A stretch of DNA of 64,000 nt from Ustilaginoidea virens. Its lineage: Eukaryota > Ascomycota > Sordariomycetes > Hypocreales > Clavicipitaceae. The DNA is taken from the NCBI RefSeq assembly GCF_000687475.1, contig NC_057320.1, positions 1,240,001-1,304,000 on the forward strand, written 5' to 3'. Of this stretch, positions 34,027 through 45,760 are shown piece by piece. The stretch's first letter is position 1, and every line of letters begins with the position of its first letter. Both the position numbers and the translations under genes were made by a program. A model generated the notes under the pieces. That model ran no database searches. It saw nothing but the letters and a program-made list of their open reading frames with translations, and was not told the origin of the DNA.

Positions 34027-36179
34027 ATGTCCGTTGATGACGACGTGTATGAAGAGCAACTCAACCATGCCATTGCCTTGTCAATCCAAGACCAGGCCCG
34101 TACGAACGAGAAGGTGATGTGCCAATCAAACCGCACAAACAACCCGACGCCCAACCCATTCCTTCAAGATAGAAAGGCAATGGAGGAGGCTCGACTCGCT
34201 CGACTCGCTACCAAACGAAGCCGCGGATTACATGACGGAGACTATGGGGTCGAGGGAGTAGATATGCCAGCGCGCAAGAGGGCAACAATGGCCTCCAAGG
34301 AGCCGTCTGCAGCTGGTGTATCAGTACCGTTTCCAGAAGGTGTCGTCAAACGAACTTGGGTACAGGGCTATAGTAGATCTAGCGATGACATCAAGATCGA
34401 AGAAATACTCCAGAAAGATCAGTTGAAACTCGCTCTGCTATCCTCCTTCCAATGGAGCGAGCCATGGCTATTGACCAAGATCGACGTATCGAGAACAAAA
34501 GTCATCTTAGCGGCCTTCGCTGCCGACGAATTACAGGTACGTTTACGTGTGGGCAGCTTTGCAGCATGATAGCTGAATGCTACTGACGACGGAACAGAAA
34601 CAAGCAATGCGCAGTAATTCGCCCGAAAACATCAAGTTCTGTTTCCCTGCCATGCATGGCCATGGGGCCATGCATTCTAAGCTGCAGATTCTGAAGTTCG
34701 ACGACTACCTACGTATTGTGATTCCCACGGGCAACCTTGTACCGCATGATTGGGGAGAGACTGGTGTTCTGGAAAATGGAAGTCATATCCTCGCGATTAC
34801 ACGTTTTCATCATGTACTGACTGAATGGCTCACAGATGGTGTTCCTCATCGACTTACCGCTCCTGACATTGGCGGATCAGCCTTGTTCTTCGACCCCGTT
34901 CCTGACACAGTTGCAGCTTTTCCTTGGGGCCATGGGCATCGATGATGGAATGATATCAAGTTTATCCAAATACGATTTTTCCAAAACGGAAGATCTCGGC
35001 TTTGTCTACTCCAGGTATTTGAACCGCCAAACATTGCAAGGCTGCAGATTGCCTATACATGATTAACTTTGCGCAGACCAGGATGGCATACAGGCAGTGC
35101 GTTTTCTGACGTTGGTTGGTGATTCGATACTCCCAATTCCTATTTCTTTTTCTCGCCTCGGCTAACGTAGCGAGTTAGGATATGCCGGTTTGGGGAAAGC
35201 CGTAGCAGCACTTGGCCTAGCTACTTCCGAACCTGTCCAAGTCGATGTCGCCGTACGTTTGATACTGAGTACAAGGGGATCCTCTGCTGACCACCTCGGT
35301 AGTGTGCTTCTTTAGGGGCAATAAAGAATGACTTGGTCCAGGGTATATACCATGCTTGTCAAGGTATGTCCCATTTAGATAGGCTTTAATATCGGTTGAA
35401 GAGAAGGGGAGGACTGATCGAAAAATCTTGCCTGTTTGAACAACGCAAGGATACGTCGACGAAACAACTCAACCGGAATCGAGTCTGGCAGGTCGGGACA
35501 AACCAACAAAGAACGTCGTCGATATGCAACAAGTTTTTCGAATATATTTTCCAAGCCACGACACAGTAGCCAAAAGCCGAGGTGGCACCAGAGTCAGTCA
35601 ACCCCTTTTCAAGTCGAATTTAACAGCTAGTTGATGGAAATTTTCATGGAGCAGGCTGCTGGGACAATATGCTTCCAAGAAAAATGGTGGCGTGCTACGA
35701 CCTTTCCTTCGGAACTGATGCGCGATTGTGTCAATACACGGGATGGGCTACTCATGCACAGTAAAATCATACTGGTACATTGCAACGGCTCCACGGTAAA
35801 CGACAGAGTTGCGAAACCAACATGGGCCTATGTCGGGAGCGCGAATCTGTCCGAAAGTGCATGGTAAGTCATGATCGAGCCAAAGTCACCACAACCCCAT
35901 TTTCAGTTTTTTGTTTTATTTATTTTTTTCGTCTTTTTTTGACAGATTGGACTTCACAGGGGACGTATCGTCAAGGACAAGGCCACTGGTCGTCCAAAGA
36001 TTCTATGCCGCAACTGGGAATGTGGAGTCATCATACCAGTTCGCACGGCGCCTGCCTCCGCAGAAACTGGTCAGCCTACCAATCTGGACATGTTCAAAGG
36101 GGTCGTCCCGGTTCCTATGAAAACCCCAGGCCCGCGCTATTCAAAAAATACACGTCCCTGGTTCTTCCTTCACGCCTGA
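34027..36179 (+). CDS. TDP1: Tyrosyl-DNA phosphodiesterase 1 with an N-terminal UIM-like helix
   Basis: Nuclear repair enzyme that hydrolyses 3'-phosphotyrosyl links left by topoisomerase I. Exons are 34027-34536, 34598-34777, 34836-35014, 35077-35114, 35179-35252, 35303-35363, 35450-35592, 35655-35863 and 35960-36179, total 1614 nt (537 residues). The two HKD half-sites are AMHSKLQILKFDD and LLMHSKIILVHCN, with the partner SANLSESAW and the C-terminal CRNWECGVIIPV. Residues 8-24 (YEEQLNHAIALSIQDQA) look like a ubiquitin-interacting motif. The donor after exon 2 reads AAT|GGAAGT, not GT. A weak in-frame donor at 34766 (GTTCTG) would remove four residues (VLEN). All other splice sites are GT-AG and the frame is otherwise intact. 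Confidence 0.88.
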
Positions 36180-37887
36180 AAGGGTGACATAACTAAGCCA
36201 AAGGCCAAAGTACTGCGGCGGCCTCGCCGATGCATAGGTGGAGCTATGACTCAAACCAGGTTCTAATTAACTAAGGATACGCCTAGGATGATCTTTGGTG
36301 CCACTGCCGAATATATGTTCCCCCTAGCCTGAGGCTCCGCTGTGGCGTGGAAATGGAGACGAAGATTATCTTTCGCCAAGACAAGTGAAACGTACCCGCG
36401 CCGAAATTTGACGGTCTCCGTGTTCGTGATACAAGATGTTTCGGCGTCTACAAATAATGAACAATGTTGTTGCCGTTGCCGGAGAGGCGGGCATTGACAG
36501 GACTGGGCTCAAGGCTGATTACAAATTCTGTCCGGACGTCTGACACTTGGCATGGCGTGGATTTGGCGATGATTCCGTTTAGCGGCAAGAGCGTGGAAAC
36601 GTGTGCTGCTGGTGTTGAGGGGCGGTTGCGAGGAGCGTTTCAAGGAGCCTTATGATTTATTGGACATGACGACAAGAAGAGACTGTTTGCCGGGCCGTGA
36701 GCCTGTAAAGCACTGGTTTCGCGGCCCAAGACGCAATGAATGAAATATAGGGAACAAACCTGCCATGGCCTGCACTGCAGACTGCAGTTCAGCATCAGAA
36801 AGCAAGCCTCGACTCGACGACATTGTAGCCTTGGGCCTTTGGGATGAGGCGCATAGGTTACGGGCCGACGGGCTACCTAGTCCTGTCTGGCTTGCACCGC
36901 TCAAGGAAGTTGAAGGAACTATAACCGAGGATGACGAGCGTCTCGTTTCTCCACGCAACACACAAGGCCTCGCCTGCCCATGTCATAGTCAAGCGACTAA
37001 GCCTAGACTGCCAGGAGGATCCATCCGACGTTATGCCGTCGCAGCCGATGTCATTTTCATGGTCAAGGTAGATTCGCGCAGACGTAGCGGAAGGTTTTCG
37101 CAGCGAATGTGGTTAGAACCAGGACGCCATCTGCTCCGCCCAATGGACCAAGCCAAGTTATACCAGCCACAGTCAAGTGATCATCTTGGGCTTGGAGCCA
37201 GGCAAACTTGCTCATCCCGCCCGGCATCTCCGCGGCTTGCAGTTGCGGTTTTCCGCGTGCCATGTTGTCTTGGGCAGAGGCAAAGAACTGCAACACACAA
37301 CAAGGTGGCGTTGCTGATTGATTGGCGAGTCATATAGCGTGGGGACAGACGCGCATCTGGTCGCCGAGGGTTTCGGCATTTTCCAAAAACCCACTGGGAC
37401 TTGGGATGGAAAGAGGGGCGCGGTGCTTTCTTCGGCTTCCATATGTGGCTGCTACTGCTCGGTGACGATTTCGCCAAGGAGACAATGTTGTGCGTGTGCA
37501 TGTATGTATGCCTGGACTTCTGGAGATGTAGGAGAGCATCGAAGGTTGGGGCGGTTTGCTCCGTTCTCTGGCTGCAGCCCCAGTTATGCTTTTCCCTTCA
37601 TGTATGGTTTTGGGGGTTTTTGGACGAGAAAAGTATGCATGCAAAGGTCGAGATTAAGTTTGATGCACGTGCCGCGCCGAAGAACTAATCGGGGGGTTTT
37701 CTTGATGACTTTGTTCTTCCATGCTCCCGCATGCCCTGGAATCTGGAATCTGGAATCTGGATGGTTGCATGCATAATGGGTTCCGTTCCTGCGCGCGGGT
37801 TTCTCCGGGTAACTTGACGGGTACTTGGTCAAGTTCGGGCGAAAATTGGAGTCAATTGGAGTCCATTGTTTTTGGGGGCCAAAGATT

Positions 37888-37909
37888 GGGGGGGGGGGGG
37901 GGGGGGGGG
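37888..37909 (+). repeat. G22 tract
   Basis: Twenty-two G in a row within the gene-poor island; length may be subject to sequencing error. Confidence 0.9.
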
Positions 37910-38576
37910 AAGGGGGAAAGTAGGCTGGCAGCCATCCTAAAACTACCTAGATTGAATTGATACGTCTGGTCTTTTTCGACAATGCTACTTCCTCCCCTTG
38001 AGGCCCTGGGGGTTGATGGGTGATGATGGGTGGTGGTGATTGATGCAAGCTGCCTCGTGCCTTGCATTGACGTGCAGTGCAGTGCAGTGCAGTGCAACCT
38101 TTGTACGGAGTCACTTGCCCTGCCGTGGCTGCGTCGACTCCATCCAGGCTAAGCGAATAAGAAGCGCATGGCAGCGATTGGACGCCGCCACGGCCATTTC
38201 GCCACTGACAATCGCAGATGTTGAGCATTTTACCAAAAAAATTACGTGTTCACGGCGCGCGGCGCCGGGCTGCCCTCTTTCTTGGGCTTTTTTTTTTTTT
38301 TTTTTTTCACTCTTGCGCATGTGCTGATGCGGTTTTGGACGACGGGCGTACCGGGATTCCGATGATGACGGGGGGCCAGCCAGAAAGCTGTCAAAAACCC
38401 GGAAAACGCGTGCCATGTTTCTTTCCTTTGTTTATGCAAGTAAGACTCTTGGAGAATTTTCCCTCCTTTTTCTTCTTTCTTCTTCTTTTATTAATTCCTC
38501 TTTTTTTTTTCTTTCTTCTTCTTCTCCTTCTTCTTCTTCTTTTATTCCCATGTGAAACCGACGAAAGGGGAAAACA

Positions 38577-38636
38577 TAAAATAAAATAAAATAAAATAAA
38601 ATAAAATAAAATAAAATAAAATAAAATAAAATAAAA
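38577..38636 (+). repeat. TAAAA pentanucleotide repeat (about 12 units)
   Basis: Perfect tandem TAAAA units, followed by degenerate TGAAA units to about 38655. It lies just after a long CT-rich tract. Confidence 0.95.
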
Positions 38637-39923
38637 ATGAAATGAAATGAAAAGAAAGGGCCTGGGTGGGGGTGGCTGTATAAACGACGTGCCATCCGTC
38701 CGCAGCTGCTAGCCAGGCGCTGGAAGGGCTAGCCGCCGTCTTTGCTGCCTGCGCGCGCAGAAATGCAGTGAGCATGAAGCTCCAGTCGCTGCATGTATGT
38801 TTTGTGATCCACAATCTTCCCCGGAGCCAGCGCTGCCAACCAACAATTTTTATACATATAGACATGCTCCGTGCAGGTTTGACGAAATACCTGAAAAAGA
38901 CTTGCCCCGCCTGCCCCGCCCCTCTCAGCCAAGCTGCCTTGTCTTGTTTCCTTCACTGCTCTTGTTGCTGTTTTTTGTGGGATAAATGGCCCCGCGGAAG
39001 TACGGGATTACCAAGAATGACGGGATGCGGGAGAAGTTACGCCTTTGGGATGAGAAGCATGACTTTTCGAGCAATGACAGCCCAGTGGGAGGGTGTGTCA
39101 CGCAGAAAGTGGAGAGTCGGGGTGTAGAAGCTAGTGGGGAAAAAGGTGGCATCGAAAAGGGGGGGGGGTGGTGGTGGGTTGGGGCATCGCTGCGCAGTGG
39201 GGACGGCCGCAACCTGGGGCTGAATCGAGCGCCTCTGGTTGGTTGCCGCCCTCACCTTTTTTGGCCGGGGTCTTGCCGCTCCAGTACGTGCGACTTGTAA
39301 CTGCCGCATCATCCCGAAGAATGCCAAAGGAACCCCAATTTGATGTTGGCGCAGTTGTGGGCAGGTGGGTGACATGAACGCGAGCTGACACTTGGGGCTA
39401 GAGGGGCAGCGAGCCTTGAACATTTGTTACTTTGCAGGTAGGTAGGTATCTAGAGAATTGCCGAGCTACGGAGGAGAAGGGGGGGGAGGGGGAGGGGAAG
39501 AGGGGTGGAAGGGCACGAGTTCACCGTGAATTTTGCCATCAAGCGTTTCAGGGTATTATACAATACGCCAACACACTCCAATCGTGACCTTGGACGCAGC
39601 GAAATGGGACTCGGAGTAAACACGGCTGCGGATTTGAATCAAGTGAAATCCTTATCCTCATGGATCGTTCCTCGGCAGCGTGTCGGACCCTAAATTTTTA
39701 TTGCACCCTGTCTTTCCAGCTTGTACAGCATGATGTATTGCAAAGTATAGACAGGACTCCAAGCTTCCAAACAGATTCTAGATGCCCTTATACGCCGCCC
39801 CCCCCCCCCCCCCCCTTCCTTGGCCGAGACCCTGCGCAGGGAATTGGGTTGGACCGAAGTCGCTTGGGGTAGGTCCCAGCTGCTTGTCGATTGGTGCAGA
39901 AAAACGTCTCCATCGTCAAGCTT

Positions 39924-42275
39924 CTACACCCAGGAATCAAGGTTTCTGACATCGCAGCCCGAGCGTCCTTCTTGACGACGGACCAGGCAACCTACTCTGT
40001 AAACCTCTTCACACGTGGATAATGCTGCCTGTACAGCATCAGCCTTGCTGGCGTCCACGGCAATAACCATCCCAATTCCGGAATTGAATGCGCGGCACAT
40101 TTCCATCGCGTCGACATTTCCAGCCTGCTTGAGCCATTGGAACACGGGAGGCATGGTCCACGACCCGTAGGTAATCTCTGCAGCCAGAGACTCGGGCAAC
40201 ATCCGGGGCACGTTCTCGATGAGACCACCACCAGTGATATGCGCCAAACCCTTGATTTCTCCGAGAACAGGCAGCAGGCTCTTCACGTAAATGCGGGTTG
40301 GCGTCAAGAGAGATTCTCCGACCGTCCTCGAGGTATCCCAGGGCGCTTGCGCATCGTACTCCAGGCCGGCACTCTGGATGATTCTCCTGACCAGGGAGAA
40401 GCCGTTGGAGTGTACGCCCGCGGAGCCGAGTCCCAGGAGGACGTCCCCTTCCAACATTGCACTTTGCCGGGGGAGTTTGTTTTCCGCCCTGACAGCACCG
40501 ACGGCGCATCCAGCAGCGTCATAGTCCTCCCCTTGATACATGCCAGGCATTTCCGCAGTCTCTCCGCCAACCAAAGCGCAACCGGATTGCCGACAGCCCT
40601 CGGCCACGCCTTCAACGAAAGCAGCGGCAGACGACAGATCAAGTTTGCTGCAGCCATAGTAGTCCAAGAACATCAGCGGTGTGGCCCCTTGAACAACCAA
40701 GTCGTTCACATTCATGGCCACGAGATCGATGCCAACAGTGTCATGCTTCTTCATTTTTTGCGCAATCATTAGTTTTGTACCCACACCGTCAATGGCCCCG
40801 ACAAGTATGGGGGCGCCGGGATATCCACATTCTGCTAGATCGAGTTCACCACCAAAGCCCCCGATTTCAGCATCGGCGCCGGGTCTCTTTGTACTTGCCA
40901 CGGCACTCTTAATCTTCTTCACGAATTCGTTTCCGGCTTGAATATCCACGCCGGCTTGAGCATAAGTCATGGCTTCCAGGCAAGAATCTCTAAAGGCTCG
41001 ATGAGCAATATCCTTTCGGAAGAACATGTTCTCGAAACGTATGACCCCAGCAGAAAGCGCAGCATAGGAGGCGTCTACCGCGGCCTTCAGACTCTCTCCT
41101 ACAGAGTTGATGGCGATAACTCGACCACCAGACGACTTCAACTGATCCCCGACCAGCTTTGTTCCAGCATGGAAAACCGTGCACCCCTGCGGTGCTGGCA
41201 AAACAACCATGGGAGTGTCTTTGGCATACGAGCCCGGGTAACCGCCGGCAGCAACAACCACAGTGGCGCTGAACTTTCGTTCAACCTTGATTTGACAGTT
41301 GTCCAGGTAACCCTCGGCGCATGAGAGCATAATCTCCGCCAAGTCTGTGTCGGCGGACAGCAGAGGTAGGACAGTTTGCGTTTCGGGGTCGCCAAACCGC
41401 ACATTGTATTCCAGAACCTTGGGCCCATTGCGGGTGATCATGAGACCGGTGAACAAGACGCCGCGGAAAGGTTGCTTCTCCCTTCGCATGCCTGAAATTG
41501 TGGGCTCGAGGATTTCTTGGTCAATCCGTTCTTGCAAAGTCTTGGTGGCAATGTTGGTTGGTGCATAGCAGCCCATTCCTCCAGTGTTTGGGCCCTGATC
41601 ACCATCGAAGATGCGCTTATGATCCTGGGCCATCGGTAAAGATCTAATGGTGTAGCCATCACAAAAAGTGAGCACACTTAGCTCGTCACCATCCAGGCGT
41701 TCCTCGATAACTACCTCATCGCCAGCAGCGCCAAAGGCCTTGTCGACCATGATTTCTTTCAGAGCGTCTTTAGCCTCTTTCTTGGATTGCGGAAGTATAA
41801 CCCCTTTGCCTGCCGCAAGGCCAGTTGCCTTGATGACTACGTCGTGAGAGATGCTGTCCATATACTGGGTAGCTTTTTCATAGTCTGAGAAGTTCTCATA
41901 CGACGCGGTGGGGATGTTGTATTTTTTCATGAAATTCTTGGAGTATGTCTTGCTGCCTTCTAAGCGAGCCGCGTCCTTGGAAGGCCCGAAGCACGGGATT
42001 CCCGCGGCTTTGAAGTACCCTTCCACGCCATCAACCAACGGGGCTTCCGGTCCGGGAACGACCAAGTTGACTTCCTTTGATTGAGCGAATTTGACCAACT
42101 CGAGGAAATTTTCCGCAGAAACGCTGGTGACGTTTGTCACTTTCGGACATGTAGCTGTCCCTCCATTTCCGGGGACCGCAAAGATGGCCTCGACACGAGC
42201 CGACTGGCTCAATTTCCAAGCAAGAGCATGTTCACGGCCGCCGCTGCCAATCAAAAGTACCCTGAGGCTGCTCAT
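39924..42275 (-). CDS. ADE5,7: Bifunctional GAR synthetase / AIR synthetase (purine synthesis)
   Basis: Single-exon fusion of 783 residues that carries out the second and fifth steps of de novo purine synthesis in the cytosol. The N-terminal half (about 1-430) is phosphoribosylamine-glycine ligase: [51 protein letters not shown] and [11 protein letters not shown]. The C-terminal half (about 445-783) is aminoimidazole ribonucleotide synthetase: [49 protein letters not shown] and [17 protein letters not shown]. Length equals the yeast Ade5,7 type. The 5' leader is almost pure A/G: runs of A and G8 lie within 75 nt of the ATG. Confidence 0.97.
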   Translation of the reverse strand: MSSLRVLLIGSGGREHALAWKLSQSARVEAIFAVPGNGGTATCPKVTNVTSVSAENFLELVKFAQSKEVNLVVPGPEAPLVDGVEGYFKAAGIPCFGPSKDAARLEGSKTYSKNFMKKYNIPTASYENFSDYEKATQYMDSISHDVVIKATGLAAGKGVILPQSKKEAKDALKEIMVDKAFGAAGDEVVIEERLDGDELSVLTFCDGYTIRSLPMAQDHKRIFDGDQGPNTGGMGCYAPTNIATKTLQERIDQEILEPTISGMRREKQPFRGVLFTGLMITRNGPKVLEYNVRFGDPETQTVLPLLSADTDLAEIMLSCAEGYLDNCQIKVERKFSATVVVAAGGYPGSYAKDTPMVVLPAPQGCTVFHAGTKLVGDQLKSSGGRVIAINSVGESLKAAVDASYAALSAGVIRFENMFFRKDIAHRAFRDSCLEAMTYAQAGVDIQAGNEFVKKIKSAVASTKRPGADAEIGGFGGELDLAECGYPGAPILVGAIDGVGTKLMIAQKMKKHDTVGIDLVAMNVNDLVVQGATPLMFLDYYGCSKLDLSSAAAFVEGVAEGCRQSGCALVGGETAEMPGMYQGEDYDAAGCAVGAVRAENKLPRQSAMLEGDVLLGLGSAGVHSNGFSLVRRIIQSAGLEYDAQAPWDTSRTVGESLLTPTRIYVKSLLPVLGEIKGLAHITGGGLIENVPRMLPESLAAEITYGSWTMPPVFQWLKQAGNVDAMEMCRAFNSGIGMVIAVDASKADAVQAALSTCEEVYRVGCLVRRQEGRSGCDVRNLDSWV

Positions 42276-44017
42276 TTTCTTTTTCGTTCCCCCCCCCTTT
42301 TTTTTTTCTTATGTTTTTCTTTTTTTTTCTTTTCTTTTTTTTTTTTCAATTCCGTCTCAGGGTTTTGTACTTTTATATAATGTAGGTCGCACTGGTGGGA
42401 AAAGCTCGAGGTAGTGTGGTGACGGGCGTGAGGTATCTCGGGGTGGCCGGCTGGGATCCGACAATGGTAATGGAAGGAAATTTCCAAAGCCCAAGGATAA
42501 AAATTGCCCTAATCACAATCAGTCTGGAATTTTCTCGCCACATGAGAAGCGACCGCAAACCCTTGTAGTTTGATTTGTGCCTGAGATTCTGTGGGCGATG
42601 CCTGCCTCTCAGGATTGTGCGGGATTTGATAACTGCTCAGGTGGTTATCGTGCAATTTTTCCAAAACCCTCGTGAAAGAAACACGGCGCTAGTTGAACCA
42701 GATGCTTACATTGAATCAATCCACCCCACCAGACGCCAACCAAACACCCAAGCCCCGCCCTAAGCCCCTCGGCGGTCGGGGGGTGCAGCCAGAAGCGCTT
42801 TTATTTTATATGCACACGCCCGAGAGCTTTCCATCAGACACGCCCCTGACGAGATGCTCTCCTCTACGCCCTTTCCGGCACTTGCGGCCTACCTGGAATA
42901 CGCAGTACCTGCCTACCAAGCCCGTACGTGTGAAGAGCGGCTTCCAGTTGCAGTTGCGACATGGAGTTATTGGACCTTGCTCTTCTTCTCGCAAATGTCA
43001 ACCTGCCATTCAATGCTTGTCGAGCCATGGGGACCGACACCACTGCCTGGGCTGTTGCTTAGTTGATAGGTCTTGCTTGCCCTGCCGACTTACACCAGAC
43101 GCATTGCAATACAATGCAGCCTTGGATCGATTCTTCAATTGCTAGCCCGGGCGTCCCTCTCTCCATAGTCGGAGTTTAATCCGTAGCCAGCGCAGCTAAA
43201 ACAGCTTCGGCCTACACTAAGTTTTCTGGACGGAAGATCCGTCAAGCCACAAGATCGCTCTACATTTCGACGGGCTCCGCCAGTACATCAAGCATACTTT
43301 CAAAGGGTGGGCAGGCTGCGTCTGCCCCGTCCATCTGGGCTGTCGAACCGCAAGATAGCCCTACGCCTCGTCGAAACTTAATATTTGATCCCATCCCATT
43401 CTGGCTCGTGCCTTGGTCTTTATTTGTCCATTTTTGTCCCGGCCTTTCGTCCAAGTCGTCCAAGTCGTCCCTCCCGGATTCTCTGCCCCGAAGTCCAACA
43501 ATCCAGCCTCCCTTCTCCCGCATCTTTGGCGCCTCTGATCATCGTCAAACTCTCTTCGTCTTCCCCTTGATCTTTTCTTCTTCGACTCCCATCGTCACAG
43601 TAGGCATCCAAGAGTTTTGTCAGCCTTGCTTGCTCAAAACCCACCGAGTCCCCTCAGACTCGACAGGCCTCTCTCTTCCCCAAAGTCTGGTCAAGCCATA
43701 ACCTTGTGTTCCTCCAGGTCCACTTTGCTCCTTTCATGTCCTGTCTCGCTGTTGACTATTTTCCTCACATCTCTCACGTCGGTTCGCAGCAACTTCTTCC
43801 TCTACCACTTGCTTTTAAATTTCATTTTCTCTCTGCGCCGAGCGCATCGCACTTTTTATTCGCATGACAGAAAAATAGGTCTTATCGAATCCAACCTCTT
43901 GATCAACCTTTGGAACCTTTGGTCCAAGCACGGGGACCTGCACGAGGCTTAGAGCTTTCACCCCAGCCTTTACTATCTTCCCTCCTGAAAAGTTAAGTTC
44001 AGCTGGTGCAAGACTTA
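42276..44017. other. Divergent region ADE5,7 / WOPR regulator (1.7 kb)
   Basis: No gene seen. At the ADE5,7 end is the purine-rich leader (42276-42350). From about 43380 to 44000 the plus strand is CT-rich with several short ORFs, as expected for a long 5' leader of the WOPR gene, which in relatives is heavily regulated. Confidence 0.55.
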
Positions 44018-45008
44018 ATGGCGGCCATGTCAGGTCCGTCCAACCCTCTCAACCCTACGTTTGAGGGCCACATAGCCTCGACGTTGGATGCCCTGATCTT
44101 GTTCGAAGCTTGTTTATCTGGCAATCTCAACCACGTCCCTCGTCGCCCTCATGACCGAGAACGACAGGACCTTATCAAGAGTGGCCACATTTTCATATAC
44201 GAGGAGCACTCATCCGGCATCAAACGTTGGACAGATGGCGTATCATGGAGTCCAAGCCGCATCCTGGGTAACTTCCTTATATACCGGGAACTTGAGCAGC
44301 CTTTCCCCCCAGGTGAGAAGAAGAGAGCTCTCAAAAAGAAAAAATGCCCGCCAGGCGGCATCGGGAAGAACGAGATAGGTGCCCGGACAAGCCTCAGCGG
44401 TTTCGCAGCGGCCGGTATGAATTCAGTTGGCAAGGGCACTGAAAGATCATTGATTGGTTCCTTGATCGACTCCTACCCTTTCAAAAACAATGGGTTGATC
44501 AAGAAGACCATCAGCGTCTCATACCAGGGAATTCCCCATCATCTCGTCAGCTATTACAACGTCAATGATGTAGTTGCTGGAAGGCTTGCTACTCCATCAA
44601 AACATTACCATACAAGGAATCTCATCCCGCGATCGGAACTCATCATGTCACAGAACTTCCGGGCTCCTATAGATGAGGTTGAATACAGCCCTGATGAGCG
44701 TGGTGGTCCTCCTGCCCTGTTCACCACGCTATCGGGTGCCCATGATTTCAACACCAGCGCCGGTGGTGTCTTGCACAGAGCAATGTCGTTGACAGGCTTC
44801 CAATCTGCTGTTCATATGGCTTCCACTTATAATCATACAGCATATGGTTATCACCAGCCACAGCAGCATTACATGGCATCGATGAACCCATCTATCCATC
44901 CAACACCGATGCAGCAGCAGCACCACCATCAACATCAACATCAACATTATCATCATCATCAGCAACAGAATCAGCATCAGCAGTATCAGCAGCGGCAGCA
45001 GCAGCAGC

Positions 45009-45063
<55 letters not shown>

Positions 45064-45760
45064 GCAGCAGCAACAACAGCAGCAACAACAACAGCAGCAG
45101 CAGCAGCAGCAACAACAACAACATCATCACCAACTTCAAGCGACGGCGCCGCCGCCGCCGCCGCCACAACAGCTTGTTTCGTCAATGCCGCCAATGATAA
45201 GCTCCTCGGCGCCGTATATACCACCTGGTATCACGGCATCAATGCCACCAAGCACGTCTTTGATGCCCTTCACCACTATTCAACAAGGAAACTACTCTCT
45301 GGAACCCCATAAGACAGCTCGCTTTCGCTCTGATGACGACATAGAAAGCGAGTTCCCCCGGCACATGCCACATCATAGCCAACCTCGGCAAAGCTCGACA
45401 TTTGAAGCATCACAGCCTTCGGACGAGTCCCCTATAAATCTCGGTTCAGTTTCCGAGGCCAGACCAACCTCAAATGAACATTCTTATATGAGACAGGCAT
45501 ATTATTTCCCTTCTCAAGCTACCCAAATGAACCAGCAGGAGGTTCACGCTTTTAGTGAACCTCGACCTGTAAGAGCAGAGCCAGATCTTTCTACTCCTGG
45601 AAGCGGGGCCCCACAGTACAACGTCGATGAGAGTGGCTCGACATGGGAACTTGATGGACTCGATGGTTCGCAAGAGCAGAAGTATTACGATAACCAATCA
45701 GGCGGAAACTCTCAGAAACAGCAAGTACAGGGAGGTTCGAAGGGCGTAAACCGCTCTTAG
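44018..45760 (+). CDS. SGE1: WOPR-family transcription regulator (Wor1/Ryp1/Sge1 type) with Q42 tract
   Basis: Nuclear DNA-binding master regulator of morphology and, in pathogens, of effector expression. Single exon, 580 residues from the ATG at 44018 (a second ATG at 44027 gives MSGPSNPLNPTFEG, close to relatives). WOPRa covers about residues 15-105: TFEGHIASTLDALILFEACL, LNHVPRRPHDRERQDLIKSG, RWTDGVSWSPSRILGNFLIY. A basic linker (KKRALKKKKCPPGG) and WOPRb (KKTISVSYQGIPHHLVSYYN) follow. The C-terminal half is Gln/His/Pro-rich, with 42 uninterrupted Gln codons (44996-45121), mixed CAA and CAG. It has a single-exon body, a long leader and a long AT/CT-rich 3' region. Confidence 0.95.
44996..45121 (+). 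repeat. Polyglutamine-coding (CAA/CAG)42 tract
   Basis: Forty-two Gln codons in a row after CGG, bounded by CAT His codons. Mostly CAA in the first half and CAG clusters in the second. It is preceded by about 90 nt of His/Gln codons. Confidence 0.95.

Larger units (their letters stand above)
36180..39923. other. Gene-poor low-complexity island (3.7 kb)
   Basis: No confident gene. It contains G22 (37888-37909), a GGAATCT triplication (about 37738-37759), a TGCAG run (about 38070-38097), T20 (38288-38307), a CT-rich block (38458-38546), a TAAAA run (38577-38636) and C20 (39797-39816). A minus-strand candidate (36823-36650) starts MSSSRGLLSDAELQSAVQAM, crosses a plausible intron (GTTTGT...ACAG) and would be only 38 residues. 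A plus-strand start at 38986 (MAPRKYGITKNDGMREKLRL) looks protein-like for about 40 residues and then loses character. Neither is recognised. Confidence 0.5.

Noticed and set aside
36464..36655. Open frames on both strands with protein-like stretches
   Set aside because: Each is under 65 codons, they overlap antisense, and no splice structure gives a longer recognisable product.
44729..45224. Long Leu- or Val/Ala-rich ORFs on the minus strand
   Set aside because: They are antisense shadows of the CAA/CAG tract of the WOPR gene.
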